Shown: positions 1 through 24,600, counted from the first letter of the stretch. The stretch: DNA of 64,000 nt from Oryzias latipes (GCF_002234675.1 NC_019866.2:17839311-17903310), one strand, 5' to 3'. The notes: a model not told the origin generated them from the letters alone. A program made the numbers and translations.

Positions 1-152
1 CAGATCTTGTTTCATATAAAAAAGGGTTTTGTTGCTTAATTGTTGTAGAGACACAAAAACAAAGAATTTTCTGGAAAAAGAAAGAAAGATGATTTTAAAA
101 AAAAAGGTGCATTTCTGGTTGTGAAATTCTCTAAATTACTTGCTCTTACTGT

Positions 153-329
153 GGTCTCCAACCCCGTTGCTCGTGAGCTATTGCCCTGCTTCAGTAATTG
201 TTAGTCACCTGGGTCAGGTGTGTTCAGTCATTCAGAAACTGGGGTCACTCAATCCAATCAGTAATTACTGAAGCAGGGCTAGCTGTAAAACAAGCAGTGC
301 AGTAACTCACAAGGAACCGGGTTGGAGAC
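153..329. mobile_element. Small palindromic MITE, terminus GTCTCCAACCC
   Basis: Imperfect 177-bp palindrome. The left terminus reads GTCTCCAACCCCGTTGCTCG and the right terminus is the inverse of GTCTCCAACCCGGTTCCTTG. An inner inverted pair (CCCTGCTTCAGTAATTG near 192 and its complement near 263) adds a second stem. A diverged partial copy lies at 15590-15716. No coding capacity. It sits in a clcn7 intron. The superfamily is not certain from the termini. Confidence 0.7.
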
Positions 330-610
330 GCAAGTGTGACAATATTTTAAAAAGTTGTGCAACAAGCAAACAAAAAAAAGAAGAGAAATGTGAGAAACTT
401 CAAGGAATTTGTAATGGGGGGAAAAAAGCTGTGCTTCCCAAAAACAGGAGTGAACAAATGGATGTGCTGAGCAGGTTTCGTTCTGACAAAGGAAAAAAAA
501 AAAAGCTTTTAGTTTCCAGTATGACATAATCCAGCGCCTGTAATCTACTTTTTGCTACGCTATAAATTCACTCTGATCGTTATGTTGGTTCTGATTTAAG
601 AAAAAGGCTT

Positions 611-1039
611 TTAAAGACCCAAAAATGTGTTTTTACCATCTTCTTGTGACATTTTCTGATGATGGACATATGCAAAGAAAATGAAGATCAAAATTGTATT
701 TTCAAGTAGTCTTTTATTCCAATTCTTGTGAAGCAGAAGCAGATGAAAAGATGGCATTTAAAAAAAGCTTATTTGTGACGTAAAAAACACTACTTCGCTC
801 TATAAACAAAGAGCTCTTGGTAATGGGGAGAGGAAGGGAGGGCGGGGGGTCCTCTGCACCAACAGTCCCCCCCCATGACTCAGAGGTGAATTTCTATGAA
901 ACTCCTGGCGCTCTGCAGAAACTATGGCCTAGAAAATGACACAGGTTTTATGTTTTGGCTAAAAACAGCACAATTCTAATTAAAACCCCGTGGGAAAGGT
1001 TTTACAATAAATCAAAGGATGATCGGGGTGGGACTTTAA
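611..1039 (+). mobile_element. TTAAAGACCC-family MITE, copy 1 (internally deleted, both ends present)
   Basis: Starts TTAAAGACCC and ends in the inverted form GGTGGGACTTTAA. It shares the block GCAGAAACTATGGCCTAGAA and the adjoining AAAATGACACAGG with other copies in the window. At 429 bp it is shorter than the 613-bp full copy at 55418-56030. It ends only 49 bp before a clcn7 exon. Non-coding. Confidence 0.75.
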
Positions 1040-1088
1040 CAGTTAAGATATATGTTTGAACCTCATGTTGTGTTTTGTGTTACTTTAG

Positions 1089-11641
<10,553 letters not shown>

Positions 11642-12785
11642 TACAAACACAAACTGTGACCGCCTGATGCCTCAGAGACTGCCTGCTGTGCAGCTTTAAC
11701 AACACGCCTGAAGTTCCCAAGAGATCTGCTGTTTCTCAAAAAGAAAACAAAATCCACAAAGTTCCTCATGGTTTTGAAAGTTGGACTTTGTTCCAAAGTT
11801 TTCTGATTACTGGCTGTTTTTGTACTTCCTCATCATGCTATCTGCATCACTTCTTGTTTTTATTTAATTGAATGCCTTTCAACTCAAGTCAGAATAACTG
11901 GTGACACTTTAAGCTTCACTGACACTCTTTCTGGATCCCTTCTTTTTAATGTAGCTTCACTTTGATGCTTTTTCTAGCATAGATTATAGTGAAACTTCTA
12001 ATGTTTCAGCTGCTGTATTTAGCATAAATAAGGCCGAAAGCTTTATTTGGTTTCAGATAACCCAGATAAACTACAATAACAGAATGTTAATTTTTCAAAT
12101 TGCAAATTAAATGTTGAAAAACTTTAATTTCGAAAATATTCTCATGTGAAATTATCTTCAGATTGAATACACAAAATCTCTGTCTATATGACCATAACAT
12201 AAGTCCAAAGTCATGTTAAGATCCATCAAATTGTGAAAAGTTGAAGTTTATTCCAAAAATGCATCCATTGTGCGCAACGGTTGGCTTCCCATCACTTGGT
12301 GAGTTTTCAAGCTGTCTGTGTTTGTGAAGGTTTGCACTGAGTAAATCATATTTATTGCTCATGTTTTGTTTGCTCAAAGGGGCAAATACCTCCTCTGTGT
12401 ACCTCTTTATCATTGACCTCAGTACCTTTTGTGTGCGGGACGACTGCAGGCAAAAATCGTATTGGTACTTAAATGTAGGAAACTGTTTCCTTCATAACTT
12501 TTGAAGGTTTTGCACTTTGTTCTCCTACTGAACAGGAGTCAGCGGTTTAAAGCCCCCAAAATGCCAACACAGAGGTATTTGACCAAATGTGTATTTGTTT
12601 GTTTTTCATTTTGCTGCTTGAATCTAACATTTCTGAAGCTATCAGTGTTATTTTTTGTCACTGTTTATGATTTATGTCTTCTGTCTTATCTTAGTTGTAT
12701 TATACTAAATGGAGAAATGGCCTCTTTGCCTGTTTTTTACCCACTAGAAAGTTTTGTGAATTAATAAAGACATTCTGTAGTTGTT
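11642..12785 (+). other. clcn7: clcn7 3' untranslated region
   Basis: Non-coding sequence follows the clcn7 stop without an obvious splice site. A canonical AATAAA at 12763-12768 is the first strong polyadenylation signal, placing cleavage near 12785. Short open frames here have no recognisable similarity. The extent is inferred; transcript reads would fix it. Confidence 0.6.
12763..12768 (+). terminator. clcn7 polyadenylation signal
   Basis: AATAAA hexamer about 1.12 kb after the clcn7 stop codon, followed by TG/T-rich sequence. Seen directly; use as the poly(A) signal is inferred. Confidence 0.55.
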
Positions 12786-13845
12786 GGAGTAAAATTGCTC
12801 AAAAGGTGTTTTAGCTTATCTTTTTTTAATGTTACAGATATATTAAATATATTTGTACTTGTTGAAGACTTTTAGAGTACACTAAAAATCATTTTTTGCA
12901 AGCATTTTGTCAGATCAGTAAAACATTTGGAGACTCAGTAATTTGATTTTCTGAACTTGACTTGCAGCTAATCAAAGTGCAGGTTATTAAATGTTTTAAA
13001 ATCATAAACCTCTTATAAACTGTGATAATCCACATGTGAAGCTTTTCCTGAGTTTAGGGGATTATTCTGTTACTCAGGTCTTAAACAGATTTTTGATCAT
13101 ATGTTCAAATTAGCCAGTTTGATTTTTTAATTAAAGGATATTTAAATTATTTAATCTTGCAAAACAAAAAAAGAATAAATGTTTTTTTTAACAGCATGGT
13201 GAAGAATTCAAAGAGTACCTTAAAATCTCTTAATCAGAGGCTGCTTTCTGTTATTAGTAGACAGATGGCAGTGTTGCAACAGTTTTTGGTTGCTTTTCTA
13301 CTGAAAAAAAGTTTCTGGTAATGTTACAAACTGTTCAATAAGAGCTTTCTAATGAAGTTTTTATATCTAATCTGTTGTATGAGTGTGAAATCCTTTAACA
13401 GTAATGCTAAAACTATGGATTAAACACTGTACAACATTGGTAAAACTTTAATTTTATACAAAAATAATATTTACATTGTTGATGACGACTAAGTACGGAG
13501 GCACTAAAGGGACACAGGAGTAAAAAATATTAAAAGAAGTAAAAATATAAAAGAAAAATTAGTACTAGAAATACTTAGTCCCACTACAGGCTTTGTGACA
13601 GAGATAAAAAAGTTAAGGATATTGACTTAATCCAAATGACAGCATAATTTGCTAGTCACTAACCATTAGAGTAAATATTAAATATTATTGAAAATAACTC
13701 CCAAATATAATAGTATTTTTCTTCAAAAATAAAAACATTCGAATGCACTGGTAAACATTTAATAGATTCTAAAGAACTGTGAATGGTCATTTATTTAATT
13801 TGCTGGATTAGGAGGTCATATTGGAAGGAAACGCTATTCCGATCA
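12786..13845. other. AT-rich intergenic sequence, no gene seen
   Basis: Between clcn7 and the next repeat block. I see no open frame with recognisable similarity and no clear terminal repeats. Confidence 0.5.
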
Positions 13846-13849
13846 AAAT

Positions 13850-14405
13850 TCAATTAGATTCAATTCAATTTTATTGGTATAGCCCAAATTCACAACAACA
13901 GTAGTCTCAATGGGCTTCGTATCGGTAATTGAAAAAGTGAAACATGAACTCAAAAGGATCATGAATACAAAGAGTTCAATAGGAAAATACTAAATTGAAC
14001 TAACAAACTGACTATGCTAAACTGGCATCCCTGCCCTTAGACCCCCTTTCTCGGTAAGGAAAAACTCCTAAAAAAAACAGATTCCGGAAAAACCAAAAAA
14101 CCTCAGGGGTGCCCACATGAAGGAGGGATCCTCCCCCAGGACGGACAGGCGATTTTCCAGAACTCTTAGAGAAGAATTAGATTATCTAACTCTACAACTA
14201 TACATTTAAATAGTCCAGCAGACGAGCTTCATTCAGCCGAAGTTGGGGGGACAGTCAGGGGCGTGAGTCGAGCCGGAGACAGGATCCACAGCCAGGTGTA
14301 GGAGCAGGAGCAGAGACGAGGTACACGGCCAGGTACAGAGCAGAGACGAGCCAGAGGCAGAATCCACAGCCAGGTGTAGGAGCAGGAGAACTAAATGATG
14401 AATAA
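13850..14405. repeat. Common teleost interspersed repeat with internal tandem units
   Basis: Begins with reiterated ATTCAATTCAATTTTATT followed by GGTATAGCCCAAATTCACAA, a signature start of an abundant fish repeat, and includes GGAAAAACTCCTAAA. Its 3' part (14260-14390) holds two imperfect copies of a unit containing ATCCACAGCCAGGTGTAGGA. The class of the parent element is not decidable from this copy. Confidence 0.6.
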
Positions 14406-14526
14406 TGATCAAGAATAGAGAAGAGACGGAAGGTAGAAGTATCATCTCAATTGGTCCAGTTACATTTGAACATAGGGTCCCTTATAGCAGCTTCAACATT
14501 CTTGCATTCACTAAACTTGTGAGTTT

Positions 14527-15190
14527 TTAAAGAGTTTCTGCTTGAATTTCTTTGCAAGACGTCAGAATAGCCTCCCATAGCTGCTGTTTGGATGTGAACT
14601 GCCTCCCACCCTCATATAATTTGAGGTATTTGAGGATGCTCCAAAGGTTCTCAATATGGCTGTGGTCAGGGGAGGATGGGGGCAACACCATCCGTTTATC
14701 TCCTTTTATACCCGTAGTAGCCAAAGATGCAGAGGTATTCCTTTCATCATGAGATGGTGCATTGTCATGCATGAAGATCATTTTCTTATGGAAAGCACGG
14801 TTCTTCTCTTTGTACCACGAAAGAACGTGCTCAGTCAGAAACTCCACATACTTTTAAGAAGTCACTTTCACACCTTCAGGGACCAATAAGAGGCCAACCA
14901 TCTCTCTCATGATTCTGGCTCAAAAGATCACTCTGCCACCTCCTTGCTGAGCCTTGTTGGGACAGGGCGGCCATCCACCAACCACCCACTTCTTCATCCA
15001 TCTGAACCATCCAGGGTTGCATGCTAGTCATCAGTCAACAAGACTGAAAGTTAGTCTTCATTATGTCTGGCGCAGACATAATGCTGCAGTGGGCGCCACT
15101 GCAGCCATTTCTGTTTGTGAGTGTTGTTTAGGGGTGGCTGACCATTAGACATGTCCAGCTTAACACCTCGTCGACACAGCATCCGTTTTT
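14527..15190 (-). pseudogene. Tc1/mariner-like transposase pseudogene
   Basis: The minus strand retains the C-terminal half of a Tc1-type DDE transposase. Residues include MIFMHDNAPSH (second catalytic Asp region) and SSPDHSHIENLWSILKYLK, where the DHSHIENLW block carries the third acidic position. Further upstream, GGWPPCPNKA and VGLLLVPEGVKVTS are recognisable with in-frame stops between them. The N-terminal HTH half and clear inverted repeats are absent. Non-functional. Confidence 0.85.
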
Positions 15191-15589
15191 GTTTAACTGG
15201 AAGTGTTGCTCAGTAGTGATTCGAGTAGACGATAAATCACGTTACCGATGGAAACGAGGCCTCATCACGTCAATTCATTTGTTGAGCACATTTACAGTCT
15301 GTCAATGGCCAAGTTGTTTGACATGCGATTTGAACAGAATAGGTGCTGCACTTTACCCAGACTTTATAACGGACCGAAACATTGTTGCCAGTGTGGGTTC
15401 ATTGTTGTGATGGAAATTCTGGATTTTCCTAGAGATTCAGCTGTTTTAGTTTGGCTCTCTATAAAGGGCCTCTTTCAGCTCCCAAACGGCTCTTTAGGCT
15501 TTTTGATGCTTCATTTATCAACAATATAAGATTATGCAACAAGATAAGATTATGCAAAAAATTAAAAGCTAATAAACTAAAAATGCTCA

Positions 15590-15716
15590 TCAGCTCATCT
15601 GGATCAGGTGTATTTAGTCGATCAGAAACTGGGCTGATTCAGTCCAGCTAATCAGCATCTACTGAAGCAGCTGCAAAACAAGCAAGGTGGTAGCCCACAA
15701 GGAACAGGGTTGGTGA
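15590..15716. mobile_element. Second, partial copy of the GTCTCCAACCC palindromic MITE
   Basis: Shares CATCAGCTCATCTGGATCAG, ATCAGAAACTGGG and the right terminus AGGAACAGGGTTGGTGAC with the element at 153-329. The left arm is missing. It lies just before a TTAAAGACCC-family MITE. Confidence 0.6.
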
Positions 15717-15814
15717 CCCCTACTGGAGGATCCTACACCTTGATGTTCGTGGGACTCCAGAGACACTTGGAGCTTCAAATATGCTTGCAACTATGTCCAT
15801 GCTGTTTTGTACAG

Positions 15815-16051
15815 TACAGTTTTGATCCAGATGTCAGCTCAGACCAGGAAAATGAAGATGAACATGGATTTATTTGTCCACAAGTGATGGATCGGAATTG
15901 AGAGGAGCAGGGAGCTGACTCACTACATTTTGAATAAAGAAATACTCAAAAAGGCAGTTTTAATGTTAATTTTCTTTATTCATGTCCTCCATCCTCCAAA
16001 ATACTCCTAGAACATGTTAAAAACACCATTTTCATTCAAGTGGGACTTTAA
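15815..16051 (-). mobile_element. TTAAAGACCC-family MITE, copy 3 (reverse, truncated)
   Basis: On the minus strand it starts TTAAAGTCCCACTTGAATGA and carries the family blocks CATGAATAAAGAAAATTAAC, GAGTATTTCTTTATTC and the CATGTTCATCTTCATTTTCC segment. Only about the first 240 bp of the element remain. Confidence 0.7.
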
Positions 16052-18090
16052 CAGCTTTTTTCATTTTTCCAATTCTTATTATTTTTTTCATTTACTTGCA
16101 ATGATTTTACAATTATTGAAGAGTTCACAGGAGAGGGAGCAACAATGTCAATATAACAACACAGTTTGGGTAATGTGTCAATACTCTTCACTCATTGAGG
16201 CATCATTATCCCATCATAGCACAAACCTGTGTGTGCTCTTAATCAGCCACAAATCTCTTAATTTTACAAGTTTTCATGAAATATCCAAGGTTCTCATACC
16301 TTTTCCAAGGCATTTAACTATTTCATGCTTTTTCAGCAGCAGAGAGATCCTTTTTTTTTTTCCCTTTCCCAAATTTCTTGTAAATGTTTGTCTGCTTAAT
16401 AATGTGGAACGTCCCTCTTGAGTAGTTTTTCCTGTAATTGAACTCACCTGGCAAACTAATCATCACAGGTATCTGATATTCATGTCAGTGATCCAAAGAG
16501 CCCTGAGACAGAATATCATCAATAGGTTTAATTGAAAACAAAGAATTTTATCTTTTTGAAACTTAAATACATTTTGCATAATAATTTGGAACACACTGTA
16601 TGTTATTGTTTCAAAAACAAAAATGAATAAATAAATAAAACAGACAAAATGCAACTCAACCTGATTTTGCTATGCACTAAAAATTATTGATTGATATGAC
16701 TAGAAACTGCGTTAATCGCAGCAGAGATATAAGTACCAATACTGGTAAATACAATTTTCTTTTAAAAAGTATTTAGTCCTGCAACAGACTGGCAACTTGT
16801 TCAGGGTGTTCTGAAAACGGTTGAAAAACTATTAAAAAACATGGAAAAGAAAATGTTTTTAGCTTGAAATGTTTCTTTGAATCACATACTTTTCTCTCAA
16901 TAAGTGGAAGTTTTGGGACCTCCATTTTATAAAGCAGTTTTTACTTTTGATTGTATTTATATATTTATTTGATGTGTCTTAAAGGACTTTTAGGGACTGT
17001 TGTATGACATGAGATTATAAATAAATTGTAATTGACAAATTTACAGTAAGAAAGACACATTCTTGAACCAAAGACGTTAAAATCGTTAAAGTAGCAAAAC
17101 ATTTTATACAGTATAGATTGAATTTGAATAAAGTGACAACCATCTTTAAGGTTGTGTTCTGCGACTGAGGTGTGGCTGTTTTTCTAATCAAATTACTTTC
17201 CTCCACCTGATGCATTTTGGGTAAAAAACAAAAAACAGAGTTTTTCCAAATCAGTAACCTGAATGCGATCTATGTGCTCCTGAATTAATTTCTGTAGATG
17301 CAGCCTCATTTAGGTCAGATTGTTCTGAATTTTGGCTCTCACCATGTCTGAAAACTGAAGGATGAGTTTGTTTCTCATCTTTTGTTACACCTTTTCACAA
17401 AATTTGTGTTGTAATTCTTTTTAAAATAATTTATTGTGTTCACTTTGATTACTTTATTATGGATTTTTGTGATCTACCAGGTATTTTCTTGTTCAGGAAA
17501 TTGATCTCAGCTCTGCCAAAGTGTTATAATCTATCGTCAGTATTGATTGAAGAAAGAGCAAAACATGTTTTTAAACATGCAATTTTGTAAATGTTCAATT
17601 TAATTAATAAATTTAAGTAAAAATAGAAGGAAGGATGACATATTTAACACAAAAATTGTGTCAGACAATGACTGACAGAGTGAGGCTTGTACGTGAAAAA
17701 GGGAGGTGTCTGCTGGTCCAGTGGGAGAATCAAACCCTGCTTTGTACTCCAGATTACCACTCACAGCTCCAGGGATATTAGGAGAAGAGATGAAAGCAGA
17801 GTCAAAACTTCAGAGACAGAAAAACACAGAAAAAATCTATAGGGTTGATGTGTGCTGCTGACAGGGCGTGGTCACAGATAAAAAAATGAGGACAAAAGGA
17901 TTCCACAAGAAATAAATGATATAAAAAGAGAGTAACTAAACACATTGACTAGGGGGAGTGTGGACACCATAGATAGAGTGACGACAAAAATTAGGAGTTG
18001 AAAGGGCGTAAAACAGGGGATGGAGAAGGAAAGGAGATCCAGAAAGAAAGGAGCCTGGGAAAGGAGAGTAAGAGGAAGGTAGGAAGGAGT
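16052..18090. other. Intergenic filler, no gene seen
   Basis: AT-rich with short runs. The open frames here are low in complexity and match nothing I recognise. No obvious terminal repeats. Sequence from 18090 to 18660 becomes richer in CT/CA and may hold the arhgdig leader. Confidence 0.45.
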
Positions 18091-18662
18091 AAAAGATGAG
18101 CTCATTGCAGTCTGATGACACGAGGAGAAGTGCAGGGGGGGAGGGGTTGGCTGCTTGTCTGCAAATCGATAGCCAGTGTCTGAGTGCGGCGCACGCCCAG
18201 CTGAACACAGCTCTGCCGGTTGTAGCAGCATCTGTCTCCAGTAGCAAGCTCTCGGCATCTCTGCCTTCCACCAATAATTTATAATTTAAAAAAGAAAACA
18301 TAGAAAAAAGGACATTTGTTAGCGTTTCCGCTCTGAAACTTACTTGTTTTTTGCAGCCACTTTATAGGAAGAGGGGTCATGCAGAAATCCAACTGATTCC
18401 CACGTCTGCCTCTCCCTCCCTCCATCCTCCTTCTCTCTAGCTCACACATCCACACCCACACCCAAGGATACCCTGCTTGCTTCACTGCATCTCCACACCA
18501 CCCCATTTCCCCCCTGCTCCTCTTCAAAATCTCCAACTGCATCTCCTTACTGAAACCCCCCCAAAAGAATTCTCTCCGAAAGACTTCTGTGGATGCTCCT
18601 CTGTTCCCTGCTACCTGTGGAGGTCCTCCAGTTCCCTTCAGAACGCCTGACAAAGAGGAAGC

Positions 18663-21600
18663 ATGCTGGGCTTGGACGTCTGTGAGTTTGGGGGTCAGGC
18701 GCTGGAGCTGCTCTGGCTCACCATGTGCTACAGAGGTGAGAGTTCACCCATGGAAGTTGGTCTTCTAAAGCTGAAACCCCACTTTGCTGAAAAGCGTGTT
18801 GCACTATCGATGATTTAACTAAGTGTGTGTGTTTGTGTGGGTCTCTATCCTGGTGGGTGTGGACAGTTTTATGTGTGGTGTAGAAAATGCTTGTCAAAGG
18901 GGATAAAAAAACTATTGATTTCCCCCTGCTGCATGTGTGGATTTGCTCATGGTTGGTAATTACAGTCAAAATACAGCACTGGAATTGCTGGCAGGAGGGT
19001 AAAGGTGTGTTTCAACAAGATGATACGGAAGTCAAACTGTGCCTTTTCTGTTTTTGCAGCAGCATGATGTGTTTGACTCCAGAGCTGCTAAGGAGTAACA
19101 GATGGTGTAACTGAACCGGGGTCTCTGTTCATACAGATGTGTGCAAAAGAATTTTATCAGAGAAAAAAAAACAGGAAAGTTTATGCAAATGAAAAAGGTA
19201 TAAAGCAAACCAACGGGAAAGAAAAAAGGATATACAATAGCAGATCTCAAAGCAAGAAGGACAATGTGGTTTTGTGAATTTTAAGCAGAACAAAATTTCC
19301 TGGCTCCACTTCCAGCTTTTAAAAGCTAGAAAAAAAAATTAAGGAGCTTTCTCATCTAAAGTGTGCTTAAAGAAGATTTGGATAATCTAAATAACAGCTT
19401 CAAAAAATAATTTATGATTATGACACTAAAAGCTTAAAGAATTTAGTTGAAAAATATCACTGCCTAAATACAAAAAAGATAAAGTGAGGTAAAGTAAAAG
19501 AAGAAACCAAACCATTTCTTTTATTTATTTTTATGGTTCATTTTAAAAGATTTGATACTGTTTTTCTACTATTGTTACATGATTTTTATGTTTTCAAAGA
19601 TTGGTAAATGATTGTTTTTACTATTAATTATTTAATGTATTTTCAATAGTTTTTATTTAATTAACCACATCTGAAATTTCATAGTTAATGATTCGGGTCC
19701 CTTTAAAACACACTAAAACTTTGCACAAATAGTTAAGTGCAATAAAAATGCAAACTTTGCAGTGGATAACTGTGTTTTATCCATACAGGTTTTTAGGAGT
19801 TTACTTACAACAAAACAAAACACATTTAAGACTTTTTGTTGTATTGTTCAATTAAATTTCTAGTTGTCTTTGAACTTTTTAACTGTACGAATTGACATTT
19901 TTAAATAACCCCTTTTTTTGTTAATGTGAAATTAATCTTTTGATTGTATGGATTTTTTATAAACTTTTATTTATTGAAAACAAATTTAACAGATTTTCAT
20001 ATTTTGCACTGTAATCCCACAAAAAAAAAAAAACTAAAAACATTAACTTTACCGATTTAAAATTATATATTTTAAAAGAATCCTAATATGTTTTCCTTGA
20101 TATGCAAGAAGATTAAATCTAATGCATTTTACCAGGCACACATGACAGTACTTGATGTTAGTCACAAGAAAACAAATCTATGTGGATTATACAGTGCCTT
20201 GCAAAAGTTTTCGGCCCCATAAAACTTTTCAACCTTTTGCCACATTTCAGGCTGACAAAAAAGTGTGCAACAACTGAAAATATGTCATATTGTAGGCTCT
20301 TCATAGTAGCCATCTTTTGCTTTGATTACTGCTTTGCATACTCTTGACATTCTCTTGATGAGCTTCAAGAGGTAGTCACCTGAGATGTTTTTCACTTCAC
20401 AGGTGTGCCCTGTCAGGTTTAATAAGTGTGATTTCTTGCCTTATGAATGGGGTTGGGACCATCAGTTGTGTTGTGCAGAAGTCAGGTAGAAACACAGCTG
20501 ATAGTCCTACTGAATGGACTGTTAGAATTTGTATCATGGCAAATTGCATGCCCAATAGTTCCATTTTTTTTGTTAAACAAATTTGAAATATCCAATACAT
20601 TTTGTTTCACTTCATGATTGTGTCCCACTTGTTGATTCTTCACAAAAAATTACAGTTTTATATATTTATGTTTAAAGCCTGAAATGTGGCAAAAGGTTGA
20701 AAAGTTCAGGGGGGCCGAGTACTTTCGCAAGGCACTGTATTTTTTTCAATATTAAGTCATTCTAGCTGCTTTAATGTTTTAATCTTAAAATCATGTTCTT
20801 TTTTAATGTTGAATGTGGAAGGAAATGTGATCAAAAAAGCAAAAATATGGAATGATAAAGGAGGCATCTTTTAAAATAAAAGAGTGGGTGTCGTTTAAAT
20901 TGATGCAGTCTTTTCAGTTGTCAGTCATCAGACACCAGAGGGAATTCAGACACGTCTATTACTACTATTGTCTATCATCCACATAATTCCCATCCCTCTG
21001 TCCTTCTTCGTCTTGTCTGCTCATTTCCTGAAGAGTTTGTTATCTGCTGCTTCTCATCTTCCTCAGTTCTCTCTTTCCTGTCACTCCTCTCTGGTAGTCT
21101 CATCCTTGCTCTACCTCTCTGAGCCAGAACACCAGATTGTCAGCTCGCTGCTTCATCCTCACTGCTTTGCACTTGTTTCTTGTCACTTCCACCTCGACAA
21201 ACTCCTGCCGTCAGTTTAAGAGTCTATCAGCAGCTGTGCTGAATCTGCGTCTCACATCCTACCTTTTATTGGTCCTTGACACAAAAAGAGGAGGAGTATG
21301 CAGAGGTGAGTGTGAGGCCCGCCAAGTGGGTCCATTACATAGGCTGCTGTTTCACCATCGAGCCACTGAAGATGGGTGTTTCTGTGGGAATCAGAAATGG
21401 TGCTGATTGAATGGATGAACACAGTTGTCTTCACAGTTCTCTAAAAACCTGCAGCCATTGGAGCACAGAGCTCCTTTTACACAACTTTACAATTGTTTAC
21501 TTCAAGATAAATCAGCAGGAGGGTGTACTTTAACCTTAACCCAAAAACAAATAAATTTTATTAAAGATTCACGTTGAAAGTTGTGTTTTTAACACATTTG

Positions 21601-24600
21601 TGTGGCATTTTCTCACGATGAAGGACATATATGAAGAAAATCGGACTTTCTGGGTATTTCTGGGTATTTCTGTAATTGTTGTAAGTCAGGAGCAGAGGCC
21701 ATTTGAAAAAGATCATATCTGTGATTCTCTCTGCCTTGCTCCATCCTGATTTCTTCTACTTGTGGATGACTAGATTTACAGTGGTTAGTTTGTTTTTTTA
21801 AATAATTCTGTTAATCAACAACTCAAAAGTAATGGCTGATTTTGATTATTTAATTTTCAATAAATTTTAATTTATTGTTACTTTTGAACGTTTCAAGTCA
21901 ACTTATTCAATTATTACTCTTAAAAATAAATAAACACATTTGCTTTTTGTATATAAAACATAACATAATTAAACTATTAACTACCACAATTGCCACAAGA
22001 AGTTCAAAAGAATGCTTCAAAGGGAGTTCGAGGAAGCAAACTTATATAATCCCACCCCTGCTTTACTTAACTTTTTATTTTTTATTTAAAATTATCAGTA
22101 TCCGGTTCTTAATTCCAAATATTAATGCTTTAGGACCATAAAAAACAGCAAATAAACTTTATGCTGCAAACACAAGTGTACAGCAGAAAAACGTTTTTTT
22201 GACACAGTTTTAGGTTTTCTGGGTGAAGAGAAAAAGAGGCAAAGTTATTATAAAAGCCTTATGACTGCAGGGTTTCTGCCTTATTTTTTTTCATAGGAGT
22301 CATATTTTCCCTTTTTGATTTATATGGTTATCCTCCTGCAGATTTTTCTTTTTTTTAAATCAAATCTTGAGGTTAAAATAAAAATGTATTCATTTTATCA
22401 GTTGGGTGTAAAAATAAAGCACATGCACCTCATTCTGGCTATGAGCTGTTTCCAAGCAACCAAAAAGAAAGTGGAACAACAAACTGCTGCACGATAACAA
22501 AAATGTTTGTATCCGAAATATAAAGAGTGAATTAAAATACGCAAAATCAAAGTGTCAAAACTTCAAGTAACTTCCTCCCTCCTACCCATGAGCTGTTGTG
22601 TTTGCAGCATTTTTTTAGCTAATTCCAATTTATTTCAAATTTTTACGATGTGAGAACAGAATAGAACAGACTGTTACATTCACAAAAGCAGGGCTGTGTA
22701 CATGATTAATTTTTTAATAAGTAAAGAAAACATTAAAAAAGGATATTTCATTAACGTAATTTTTCATAAATGAATACCAAACTCTTTTCTTTAAACAAAT
22801 TGGCACAAAACTTTAAACACATTCCTTTCAAGAACGTCCTATTTGTAAAGAACAAATTTTGCATTTTCAAAAACACTCACATTTAACACTTTTTACAAAA
22901 AATGTTATCCTGTACATTAGTATCTGTAAGTAAGTTTTATTTATATAGCACCTTGTGACTTCACAGACAGAAGTCACAAGGTGCTTAACTAGTATAAAGA
23001 ACAAAAAACGTCATTGCTGGTTCGTATTGGCCCAAGTGGACAGAAGTTTTTTAGCTGCAGTCATTTCATCTTTGGTGGTTTGGCTCTGGGTCGGTGATGT
23101 CTTGCGTGTTTGGATGAACTGTGACCATAGAGACTTATAAAAGGAATGCAGGGACAATGGATCATTCCAGAGGTTAGGAGCAGCAGACTGGAAGAATCTG
23201 TCAACTCTGGTCCGAAAGGGTGTGTGAGAAACCATTAACCCTTGTGCAATCCTATGACCCCACCCTTACATTGACGTGTTCCCCCTTCCATGACAAAGGT
23301 GGATAAAGGAGAAATGGATTTAATGTAATCCATGGACACCAGTGAAGATCACAAATCATTGAAGAAAAAAGTGCAGCGCACTGTCTAGTGGGTCTAGATG
23401 ACCCAGCTCCCAATGTTAAAGTGCCTAGGATAGCACAAGGGTTAAAAGGTTCTGATCCACCAACTTCAATGCATGAGATTGTCTTTTGGGGGGGATCAGA
23501 TAACAGACATATAAAGGAGCTTGACCATGGAGCGCCCTACAATTCAGCACTGATATTTTATATTTAAAGGGGTAAGCAACCAGGAGCCAATAAAGAGCTT
23601 TGACAATACGGGAGATGTGATCTCTTCTCTTAGGGAGAAATATACTGAAGCCACAGAGATTCTGGGGATTTGACACAGATTCAAAAATGTACTTAACGCG
23701 GGTTCTTAAAAGCACGGTTGGCCCATGGTGTTTACACTGGACAAACAGGGAGCGGCTTCTTTTTCTTTTACTCCTAACACATGTCCACCACCTGCAGTTG
23801 GGAGAGACTTCAATGTGAATTGTCAAAGCAGTGCAAATCTCACAAATCGTGCTCCAGCCTTTTTCTTTCAGAGCTCTGTTCCAATATATGAAAGACATGT
23901 TATGTTATTCCAGCTGGGCACAAACCACAATGATTAATTTCCCCTCCATGATCAATATTCAAACGGCTGGCATTTCCGTGAATTAAAAGGGATGTCAACC
24001 ATGAGTCACTATCAAACCCGAGTCCTTGATTGGTCAAAGTTGATTTGACTTACAGCTTGTGTTTAATGGCCGCACGTTTTGTAAGTAGAGCCGGAAAATG
24101 GAAAAGCGTGAACGCAAGACTTTTGAATGCGGAAGGCCAAACATCTGTATACAAACGTTTACATAGACTTTTCATTGGAAATCTCTTCTTAGCTTCAGAT
24201 GGGAAATCGAGACACTTATTAGTGATCCTGACACAATTGTTTTGGTTTATTTAATGGTTAGCATCATGACTATAAATAAAAAATAAAATAAAAAAAACAT
24301 TCTGCCCTGTGTATTCGCTGTACAGAATTCAGTAAGGACAGCTGTTTTGCAAACATATACTGGTAGACTTTGTCTTAATCTGCAGTGGATGAAACCACTG
24401 GGAAAACTCAACTCGGCACACGTATTCACCCTAAACCAGTGTTCCTGCTTGTTTTGACAGATTGTGGGAATCTGGGGCTTGAACGCTTCATCTCATTACA
24501 CACTAAGTGGATGTTTTGTATCACAGGACAGAGCCAGACTGTAGGCTTTTACTCCATATCTGCCATAAATAAATGAGAGTGCTCCTCGTTCCTTTGAGCC

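Noticed and set aside
12501-12764. 87-codon open frame near the end of the clcn7 3'UTR
   Set aside because: Low-complexity hydrophobic translation, starts inside the untranslated region, no splice context or similarity.
17872-18301. Overlapping minus-strand open frames of 121-128 codons
   Set aside because: They overlap each other in two frames, are of simple composition and lie opposite the probable arhgdig leader region.
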